From Harpalus rubripes (taxonomy: Eukaryota > Arthropoda > Insecta > Coleoptera > Carabidae), in contig OY720465.1 in NCBI GenBank assembly GCA_963082715.1, positions 35,569,888-35,633,887 on the forward strand: a DNA stretch of 64,000 bases. Reading direction: 5' to 3'. The notes under the pieces were generated by a model that did no database searches, was not told the origin of the DNA, and saw nothing but the letters and a program-made list of their open reading frames with translations. The stretch's first letter is position 1. The number at the start of each line of letters is the position of its first letter. The position numbers and the translations under genes are program-made. This document shows positions 33,061 through 43,100 of the stretch, in pieces.

Positions 33061-34676
33061 TATAAAATACTATAATTTACGCGTCGAAATATATCTAAAA
33101 GTATAGAATAGCTACGCGACGTGAAAATTATCCTACGAGGCGTAGCCGAGTTGGATAACACGTCTAGTGCTTAAAACACGATTTCGCAACGTATTCCATA
33201 CAAGATTTTTTATACTAGCGTTTTAAAACAGATTATTTATATTTATTCTCAAGTGTCAACATTTAGAATTTTTCAAAATTTAAAAGTAGGCAGGCATCAG
33301 TTTCATCTTTTTATTGCTATGGGATTCAATATGTTGTTTAATAAACATTGATGCACATTGATGTCAACGTGCTCGGTGTATAATTTTTCTTGAGAATTTT
33401 TGGTAATAAATTTACTTAAAATGAGTGACTCAGAGATTGACTCTGATATTGAAAATGGTGCAGAGGCTGCATTGGATACACTGGTTCCAGGAAAATCAAA
33501 AAAATTGTATGAAGAAACTTACAAAAAATTTGACAGTTGGTATGCGGAGAAAAACGTTGGGCACATTACAGAAAAGGTAGTTTTAGCCTATTTATCCATT
33601 TATAAGCCATCCACTTTATGGAGTAATTACTCTATGCTCCGAACTATGATATACCTTAATAAGAATGTGGATATAAGTAAATTTACCAATCTTATTGCAT
33701 TCTTAAAAAGAAAAGCTAGTGGATATAAGCCTAAAAAATCAAAAATATTCACTAAGCAAGAGATAGTTCGTTTCATGAAGGAAGCTGATGACAAGGATTA
33801 TTTATTGGCAAAGGTTGTGTCAATTGTTGGAATCTATGGGGCATGTCGCCGGGAGGAACTTACGTTTTTACGTGTAGGAGATATTGAAGATACTACTTCT
33901 TTCATAAAAATTTATATTCCAAATACTAAAACGAATATTTCACGATTTTTTATGATAACTGAAGGGTTTATCGATGGAATCAACTGTTTAGCAATGTTTT
34001 GCAAGTACGCACAACTTCGACCTACTCATACTGAACATCAACGGTTTTTTCTAACCTACAGAAATTTTAAGTGTTGCACGCTTCCTGTAGGTATAAATAC
34101 CATAGGTGGTATACCTGAAAAAATTGCAGAGTTCCTCGGTCTCCCAAATGCTAAAAAATATACCGGGCATTGCTTTCGGCGGTGTTCTGCAACATTTTTG
34201 GCTGATTCGGGAGCAGACATTACAGTGTTCGAGCGACATGGAGGGTGGCGTTCAAGATCTGTTGCTGAAGGCTACGTTGAAAATTCTTTGGAAAATAAGA
34301 AAGAAATTTCACGAAGAATTTTGGGAGAAAAACAAACAGCAATTAAAAAAATAAAAATTGTCGACAAAGAATCAGAATCCAGCAGCACATCTACTTCAGT
34401 TTCTACCCACATTGAAGTTAACCAAGAAGAAGTATTAAGAACGACATCAAATGTTGAATTTAGTAATTTAAGTAATTGCGTTGTAAATATTTATCATAAA
34501 TAAACAGTTATAATTGGTATTTAGTACTTTTACTTTTACACATTAAACTGTCATTTTTAAGCACTAGTGCTTAAAAGTACTTCATTTAACAACGGAAATG
34601 ACAATCGAAAAGTTGTTGTTATAATACGCTAGTATAAAAAATACTATAATTTACGCATCGAAATATCTAAAAGTAG
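33061..34676 (+). mobile_element. Crypton-type element bounded by about 43-bp direct repeats
   Basis: The recombinase gene 33421-34503 is bracketed by direct repeats at 33061-33104 and about 34633-34676 (shared core AATACTATAATTTACGC.TCGA, then AATATCTAAAAGTA). A second pair of related words, CTAGTGCTTAAAA, occurs at 33163-33175 and 34563-34575. No inverted termini were seen, as expected for Cryptons, which integrate by site-specific recombination. The direct repeats could be attL/attR-like products of that reaction. Confidence 0.6.
33421..34503 (+). CDS. Tyrosine recombinase (Crypton family), intact
   Basis: 360 residues from the ATG at 33421 (the frame is open a little upstream, but only with non-ATG codons). 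N-terminal acidic segment MSDSEIDSDIE, then an alpha-helical core-binding region (about 25-100). In the catalytic domain all residues expected of tyrosine recombinases are visible: Arg143 in GACRREEL, Lys170 in the beta-hairpin region (NTKTN), His250 and Arg253 in TGHCFRR, His273 in ERHGGW, and Tyr285 in EGYVENS. The C-terminus is Ser/Thr-rich. It should cut and rejoin DNA through a 3'-phosphotyrosine link. There is no intron, stop or frameshift, so it is either a recently mobile copy or a gene kept by the host. Confidence 0.85.
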   Translation: MSDSEIDSDIENGAEAALDTLVPGKSKKLYEETYKKFDSWYAEKNVGHITEKVVLAYLSIYKPSTLWSNYSMLRTMIYLNKNVDISKFTNLIAFLKRKASGYKPKKSKIFTKQEIVRFMKEADDKDYLLAKVVSIVGIYGACRREELTFLRVGDIEDTTSFIKIYIPNTKTNISRFFMITEGFIDGINCLAMFCKYAQLRPTHTEHQRFFLTYRNFKCCTLPVGINTIGGIPEKIAEFLGLPNAKKYTGHCFRRCSATFLADSGADITVFERHGGWRSRSVAEGYVENSLENKKEISRRILGEKQTAIKKIKIVDKESESSSTSTSVSTHIEVNQEEVLRTTSNVEFSNLSNCVVNIYHK

Positions 34677-35684
34677 ATTTTTTAAAATTTTACGTGTAAA
34701 ACGTGGATGTACGATGTACCTATATAAGGTTTGGAGGCCATAACTCAAAAATAGATACAGGTATAGACTTAAGGGTATTAGCAATTTATTTTATGAAAGC
34801 TGGATCTTCACTTTCTCACTGACCCGGTGCCCAGTGTTTCCACCTCTATAAACTGCAAATTTCCCATGAAATGTAATTGAGTCGATATGGAATAGTAGTA
34901 CAACTAAAAAAACTTGTAAAACTTGTTATTTATCGATGGCTATAACAGTTATGTAACATCAATGAGGATCAAGATCAAGACCTTGGTGATATATAGGGCT
35001 CGCAACGATGCGCAGAACATATAGGAGTTTAACATAGAAGCTTCGTACAAGACAAGACCCTTACCTTTACCCAGGGAAGAGAATATACCTATAAAACTAA
35101 TATACTGCTGGTGAGAGTGAGATTTGTGAGACTAACATTGGACGAGTGCAGACATATATATCTGCATATATAGCTGCACTTGTCTGTAAGAATAGCTCCG
35201 CGCAAGCGTCAGATTGCTTTGATTTTATTGGTGTAGAACGAGAAAGGGGAACTAGCGGGAGGGAAATTCTTACACTGACTGACAAGGATAGACAATAATG
35301 TTTGTAGCAGACTCCTCTTAAGCGAGAGATAGGGCATCAGCAGTATATTTATTTATAGGTATATTGGGAAGAGACAAAAGTGTCCCTACACCTTTTTGGA
35401 AGAAGAAATAAATGCTGCAATTTCATGATGATTTTGAAAGCATTCGAAAATAATATTGTTTGTGTGAGATTTCAAGAAGTGGAAGAACTATTTTGAACAC
35501 AGATATTTAAAATAAAAATATATTAAAAGTATGATTCATATGTTTTATTTTCGATAATTCTAGCGTAACTCTCATACAAACCAGAACCTTATCTTGTTAC
35601 CTTAGTTATGGTAAAACTTAAAGTGCACCTAGACATTCTTTCAGTAGAAAAATAAATACTTTAAATAGATACCAAAAAAATAAA
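34677..35684. other. Intergenic stretch
   Basis: No supported gene. A short hairpin, GTGCAGACATATATA..TATATAGCTGCAC, is at about 35138-35177. Confidence 0.4.
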
Positions 35685-36957
35685 ATCTGGTGTGGCCAAC
35701 ACAATACTTCCCGCCATTTACAGTCCGAGTCACAAAAAAGAATAAGTTTTTTGGAATAGCGAATTTTACTCTAATTTTGACAGTTTACCCCTCAACACAT
35801 CCATGCCTGAGTGAGATTCGAACTCAGAGCCCCGAGGGCACTGATGACATGAGGCGTTGCTCTAACCTTTGGGCCACCGGAAGTATAATAAAACGAAGAT
35901 TACATTTTAAATATCGGGATAGAATAGAATTCACTAATCCAAAAATGAGGATTAGATTAAATATTTGTGTGATTCGTTAATATTTATTAATCTAAATACG
36001 TACATACCTACTCATGCTGGAAACTGTATTGAATTCCTTTTCTATTGTTCTATTTCTTTGATAGTGACATTTATCTGTCAGTTACATACATTTGAATAAC
36101 TGCGTTTTGTTTGCTTAAAGCGTATGCTCTGGGATTTATTATAAATAATTTTATAAATTTATCCATAAAATATATAGAAAAAGTATTAATGCAAATCTGT
36201 AGAAAATGTAATAAACTTTAATTTTTATAATAACATTAATCTCGAAAAAATAACATTTAAATGCATTGTTCGAAGAAAAACTATTTTGAGCTTCTAGTAA
36301 AGTGCCATTTTCGGTTATCCGATTTTCAGCAAAATCTAATGGGCTCTTTCCAATACAGAAAAAGTTAGAAATATAAGATTTCCAATTTTTCTGAGTGATA
36401 GTATATGAGTTAGAGTGGAGGATCCACACATACATACAGTTTGTTCATAGATATTAGAAAATCTACCTGGGTCACTAATGACTGTGGCAAACCGCCCCAC
36501 AGCATGCGGTCCAAGCACCGATTGAAGGGGCCGGATTACAGGAAAAATGAACTTTTCTGTTATTTTTCGTAATACTGCAATTAAAATTAAAAATATCTAT
36601 ACTTAACGGTAATTCTATCATTAACATAAAACAAGATCACTGTTTAACCAACCATAGGTTTTGTTTAGAATCAACAAATTACCTCGGGAAAATAAATTTT
36701 CAATTATTCTAAATCCATCACTGGAAATTTTGACATTTTTGCAACCATAAATTTTCTTTAATCCACTTAGGGTTTACTCATTCCAGGGGTCTAATGGGAA
36801 TAGTTTTCTTATATCTATGAATAAACATCATCGTGAAAATGTTAAAATTGGATTCTAGGGACCTTAAAACGTGGTCATTTACCAAAATCTTGATATACGA
36901 TTTTTAGCACGATTCCTATACCTCCCTTACCAAGGGTAGCGGGAGGTAAAAACTGTT
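35685..36957 (-). mobile_element. Microsatellite-bearing hairpin element, minus orientation, with a tRNA-like insert
   Basis: Read on the minus strand: terminal hairpin CCTCCCGCTACCCTTGGTAA near 36952-36925, the CGAGATTTTGGTAAATGACC-type block, GTGTATGTATG microsatellite remnant and GGATCCTCCACTCTAACTCA, ending at 35685 with GGCGGGAAGTATTGTGTTGG. It is collinear with 50805-51737. Between 35800 and 35895 it carries an insertion absent from that copy. Confidence 0.75.
35800..35895 (-). repeat. tRNA-like insertion (SINE head or decayed tRNA)
   Basis: On the minus strand TGGCCCAAAGGTTAGAGC looks like a box A and CTGAGTTCGAATCTCA forms a good T-arm with the TTCGAAT loop. The anticodon arm does not fold into a normal 7-base loop, so it is not called as a working tRNA. 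It replaces sequence that is continuous in the sister element at 51550-51640. Confidence 0.55.
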
Positions 36958-37150
36958 TTTTCCATTCCATCATCTATATATAATTATTCCATCATGATTG
37001 CCCCCATGCAAAAGCCCCTGCGCCGTCCCTGTCTTGACCCAAGTTCGATGACCACCTCTATCCACTCCAAACCATCCATACCTCAACACAAGCTCCAGTG
37101 GAGATCCGCAAACTCTTCGACACTCTGCCACAGACTGCCACTTAGTCAAC

Positions 37151-40100
37151 ATGGACGTCAGGTTGTTAATAGTGGCCTACTTGATGATCTGCGTTGTGGA
37201 CGCCACTCCATATCGGAGCAGGAAGAACTCGCATCCGACTTACGACCAGAAACAAACTGGGGAATATAATATTCAACTGCATTTGAAAGATTTTGAAGTG
37301 GTGGCCCTTGTTGCTGACACGGCTTTTGCAGAAGGGGTAAGTCATTTTTAATAAGTAATTATTTATGCTAAGTAGAGGTAAATCGTATTTACCAGTCGAG
37401 AATATGTTTGTCACTCGAGCGAAGCGAGGGCTGGCAGCTAAGTCCAATACTGGTCAAAGATATTGTAACGTTTTTTTTATTTATTTGGATGAATTGTAAA
37501 TATTAGACAATTATTATTAATTAAAATAAGTGTTTATTAAACTATAATGAAAATGACTATTACTAATATTAAATAATTATTAAAAATTAATTAAGACTAA
37601 AATTATAATTAACTAGATAACACTAACACTATTTATTTATTTAAACAATTAACTCTACTATTTATTTCCACGATATTACTAATTATTTATTTCACTACGC
37701 GTTCCAATTTTAGACTGCCGGTCTGTTGCAGACTCTTGTACACTGTTTACGCGATATTTATATCACTATATACTTATATCACGTTCAACTGTCCGTCAAC
37801 CAACCTCCACAGCGTCTATATACTCAACTGACTCAATAGCGTCTATATATTCAACTGCTCGGACAGAAGTCACACCTTTCACCTCACTGTCTGTCTATTT
37901 ATGTAACTAACTGTCTAACTTCCACAGCCTCAGTATCACCGACTGTCCGTATGCCACAATTCTTCAACACCAATGCCGAGTATCCACTCCAACTCGCTGT
38001 TACTGTCCTTGTATACCTAGCTTCACAATACTCGTCAACAGTACCGAGTATTCACATCCACAGCTATCCCAGTTTACCAGTAACTTCCCGAGTACCTACT
38101 CGACACAAAATTCTATCTAACACTTTACTCTCTAACACTCCATGTGAATGTCTCTATACACAGGCTGTCTCACTCGCGCCCCAGAGCGAATGAGGAAACA
38201 CGAGACTGCACTCGGATGTGTAATTTCAAAAAAAAAAAATCTATCTTAAAAAATATTCGAGAAAAGACGTCTTAAAATTGGCCAATCAGAGACCTACACC
38301 TTTAACGTGTGTTTGCCGTAATTTTACGTTACTAGGGTTTTATACAAATCAAATCTTCTTCAAAATGTGTGGGCGACTGTAGTTTTCGAAAAATGTCAGT
38401 GGCAATTTAAATTTGACAAGGTGAATAAAAAAAGACAAATTCTTACCATGTATTCAGCCGCTGATTACTTAGAAATGATTATAATTTTCGGAGACTGTGG
38501 ACGTAACGCCAGAGAGGCAGCACGAGTCTATTCGGAACGTTTTCCGGATAGAAATCTTGTGGATCATAAAGTGATATAGAGAGCCATCGCAAGGACGCAT
38601 GAGACCGGTCAAGTTATGCCAGATCAAATGACAATAATATTTACGTTTAACACATTTTACACAGCTGCTACAACACGTTGCACTGTACGATATAAATGAT
38701 GATCTCGAATGATACCTTCGCTAACCTAAATTTGTTGACAGTGAAAAGTCAATTCTAAAGTGTCAAAATTACAGTAAGTCAAACAAATTTTGTAACTCAC
38801 TAGTAGTATTTTTAAAACCTAGCAACTAGTTTTATTTTGTAATAATATCATCACACCTCAAGGTATCCTTCCGGGATTGGTGGATTAAAAAGTCTTGTAA
38901 CTCCGTTGTGCAAGCAGCCGCAAATTATTTTCTGCTATTTGTTGGCAACCTATTGTTGTCGGCAAGTGTCAGTTTCGTCTGGGGCGCGAGTTGTGAGACA
39001 CCTGTATATCTCTCCATGTAACTAACTATATAACTATGTATGTAACTAACTTCAGTATTACCGACTGTCCGTATACCACAATATATCCACTATTTATATC
39101 ACTTTTTTATATCACGTTCAATTGTCCGCCTACCGACCTCCACAGCGTCTATATACTCAACTGACTCAACAGCGTCTGTATATTCAACAACTTGCACAGA
39201 AGTCACACCTTTCACCTCATTATCTGTATATTTGTGTAACTAACTGTCTAACTTCCACAGCTTCAGTATTACCGACTGTCCGTATACCACAATTCTTCAC
39301 CATTACTGCCGAGTATCCACTTCCACTTGCCGTTACTGTCCTCGTATACCTAGCTTCCCAATACTCTTCAACACTACCGAATATTCTCTTTCACAGCTGT
39401 CCCAGTTAACAAGTAACTTCCCGAGTCCTCCACTCGACACTATAATGCATACGCTCACCACGATACTGCTGTGCTTCACTAACACTCTATGTGAATGTCT
39501 CTATATGTCTCTCCATGTAACTAACTCCCGAGCATAGCTGCGTCCCTTTTATACAGCTGCCATTAACTTCCAGAGAGCTCTAGAATGTTCGACCGTATAA
39601 TAACAATGAACACAAAAGGTTCAGGCGACCGGAAGTAATTAAACTCGTCGCGACTTGTTTGTTTACATAGCGATTGCGTCATCGCTATACCTTACAATAT
39701 TTTGAATAATTTACTAATGTACCATATTTTTTTTCTGATTGCAGGATTACGATTACCAATATGACTACAGCGATATAACTCTCAAACCATCCACTGCTCG
39801 ACCATCAACCACAAATAGACCACATACCACACAAAATAGAACATCCCCCACTACTTTAGCCGTGAGTACAACAACAACTACCCCTACAGAAACCAGGGAA
39901 CCCCCGATTCTTTCTACAAAAAAGAGCACTGCATTACCAACATCCACATCTACGTCAACGCTGCCATCTGTGAGACTAGACAACGAACTAGAGAGGAACA
40001 ATACGAAAGATGAATTTGTGAAACAACCAAGTACTGTAAGAACAGAAATAATTATTAAACCAGTCGAAAATTTGACGATTATTGATAAGAATGATAGTAT

Positions 40101-43100
40101 GGAAGAGAATTTGCCTTTGGTAGTTCATAGAAAATGTGCGAGTGGATTTACTAGAGACAAAAATGGGCGGTGTAGAAAAGTAAGAAGACCCCCACCACAA
40201 TTTTCGTAAGTACCCAGGCTCATAAATTGTTCAGCCGGCCGTTATTTGTGCCGCTCTGTTGAAATGAAGACAAGTATTGAATGGATTTCCTGCCTGTAAC
40301 AAATTTGATTTTGAATGTACTTTACACTTTTTACCTCCCGCTACCCTTGGTAAGGGAGGTATAGGGATCGTGCTAAAAATCGCATATCGAGATTTTGGTA
40401 AATGACCTCGTTTTAAGGTCCCTAGAATCCAATTTCAACATTTTCACGATGATGCTGTGTGTATTTGTGTGTATGTATGTGTGGATCCTCCACTCTAACT
40501 CAAGTATTATCATTCAGAAAATTTTGAAACCTTGTATTTCGACCTTTTTCTATCATGGAAAGAGCCCATTAGATTTTGGTGCAAATCGGATAACCGGAAT
40601 TGGCACTTTACTTGAAGCTCAAAATAGTTTTTATGTTATAAAAATTAAAGTTTAATAAATTTTCTACAGATTTGCATTAATACTTTTTCTACATATTTTA
40701 TGGATAAATTTATAAAATTATCTATAATTTAAATCCCGGAGCTTACGCTTTAAACAAAGACAACTCCTTGGTTACACAGTTCATATCACAAATGTATGTA
40801 ACTGACAGATAAATGTCACTGTCAAAGAATTTATCATTTCAAATTAATAATAGTAACGTTTTAAAAAGAAAATAGTAAATAGAACTATAGTTATATGGAA
40901 CGGAACTTAATACAGTTTCCAGCATAAGTAAATATATAAGTATGTATATTTAAATTAATAAAAATTAAATAGCGGGAGGTTTGGTGTTGGCCACATCAGA
41001 TTTTTGGGTATGAGGATGGTGTGATTTAAAAAAGGATCAAAATTTTTAAAAAATTATAAATTCTGAAAATTTGTATTTAAGTAGTTTGAAGGGTGTAGAT
41101 TAAAGATTTTAAAACCGCAGGTCGATATCTCTTTTCGTTTCCGAGATATTCGTCCTCAAAACTTTGCTCAGAAATAACCATTTTTGGGTCATATCCCAAA
41201 AATGGTCAATTATACACCGCTGGCGACATCACCATTAGATTCTACGAACAAAATTACATAAGCATACCAATTTTCATAATTTTTGAGTAACTATTACAAT
41301 CTCCAGAAGGAAAAGTCTGAAAATGGCCAAAAATCGCAGAAAATCTAAGGTGTACCCCTTGCGATTTTTTCAGTTTTTGACAATTTTAAGGAATGTTTAA
41401 TAATTAATGTATCCGTTGGAATATTTTGATGAAAATTCGTATACTTATGTTTTTTGGTGCGAGGAATTTACTGGTGAGGTCGTTGAGGGTGTACCGTACA
41501 CCCATTTTTGGGTATGAGGATGGTGTGGTTTAAAAAAGGGTAGAAATTTTTAAAAAATTAAAAATTATGAAAATTTGTATTTAAGTAGTTTGAAGGGTGT
41601 AGATTTAAGATTTTAAAACCGCAGGTTGATATCTCTTTTCTTTTTCGAGATATTCCTCCTCAAAACTTTACTCAAAAATGCCCATTTTTGGGTCATATCT
41701 CAAAAATGGTCAATTATACACCGCTGGCGATATCACCATTAGATTCTACGAGCAAAATTCCATAAACATACCAATTTTCATAATTTTTGAACAACTATTA
41801 CAATCTCCAGAAGGAAAAGTCTGAAAATGGCCAAAAATCGCAGAAAATCTAAGGTGTACCCCTTGCGATTTTTTCAGTTTTTGACAATTTTAAGGAATGT
41901 TTACTAATTAATGTATCCGTTGGAATATTTTGATGAAAATTGGTATACTTATGTTTTTTGGTACGAGGAATTTACTGGTGAGGTCGTTAAAGTTGTACAG
42001 CACACCCATTTTTGGGTATGAGGGTGGTGTGGTTTAAAAAAGGGTCGAAATTTTTAAAAAATTAAAAATTCTAAAAATTTGTATTTAAGTAGTTTGAAGG
42101 GTGTAGATTTGAGATTTTAAAACCGCAGGTCGATATCTCTTGTCGTGTCCGAGATATTCGTCCTCAAAACTTTGCTCAAATATAACCATTTTTGGGTCAT
42201 ATCCCAAAAATTGTCAATTATACACCGCTGGCGATATCACCATTAGATTCTACGAGCAAAATTACATAAGCATACCAATTTTCATAATTTTTGAACAACT
42301 ATTACAATCTCCAGAAGGAAAAGTCTGAAAATGACCAAAAATCACAGAAAATCTAATCTAATCTTGCGATTTTTTCAGTTTTTGACAATTTTAAGGAATG
42401 TTTAATAATTAATGTATCCGTTGGAATATTTTGATGAAAATTGGTATACTTATGTTTTTTGGTACGAGGAATTTACTGGTGAGGTCGTTGAAGGTGTACC
42501 GCACACCCATTTTTGGGTATGAGGATGGTGTGGTTTAAAAAAGGGTGGAAATTTTTAAAAAATTAAAAATTCTGAAAATTCGTATTTAAGTAGTTTGAAG
42601 GGTGTAGATTTAAGATTTTAAAACCACAGGTCGGTATCTCTTTTCTTTTTAGAGATATTCGATATTTTTTACAAAAAAGTGAATATACCCTTTCTCTCGG
42701 TTATTATTGCAGTGCATTGTGTGAAAATTGTAATTATGGAACTTCCGGTATAACCGGAAGAGGCATCAACTTTGTAAACTTAAATACAACCTATACTATT
42801 TTTTAGTTTCTAATATTCATTAAAACAGGTGAAATTTTTAACCAACGTTCCGCGTGAATCAAATCAAAAGTCTTCTTCTTCAAAATCGCTCATTTGAGTA
42901 TTTTAGACAAGAAATAATAGTCAAAATCTATCATTTTATGAAACTATAATTTATAAAATTATATATAATTTAAATTCCGGAGCCTATGCTTTAAACAAAT
43001 ACAACTCCTTGGTTACACAGTTCATATCTCAAATGTATATAACTGACAGATAAATGTCACTGTTAAAGAACTAATCATTTCAAAATAATAATAGTAACGT

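Larger units (their letters stand above)
37464..39696 (-). mobile_element. Solo LTR (Gypsy-like, 4-bp duplication) in intron 1 of the secreted-protein gene
   Basis: Ends TGTAACG..TTACA (TG..CA) are flanked by ATAT on both sides (37460-37463, 39697-39700). Read on the minus strand there is a TATAAAAG box at 39554-39547, a heat-shock-element-like run CGAACATTCTAGAGC just upstream (39592-39578), and an AATAAA near 37530. These form the expected promoter-to-polyadenylation order of an LTR. Inside, a segment of about 370 bp is directly duplicated (37741-38110 and 39082-39440, for example CTCCACAGCGTCTATATACT). A younger MITE (38156-39007) lies between the two copies. No retroviral-type genes are present. 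Confidence 0.6.

Noticed and set aside
35800..35895. tRNA gene on the minus strand
   Set aside because: Good T-arm, but no valid 7-base anticodon loop; it interrupts a transposon relative to its sister copy, so it is called a tRNA-like insertion.
37951..38193. ORFs in the solo LTR (also 39122-39409)
   Set aside because: They lie in duplicated LTR sequence without gag/pol similarity; low-complexity Tyr/Thr composition reflects the repeat.
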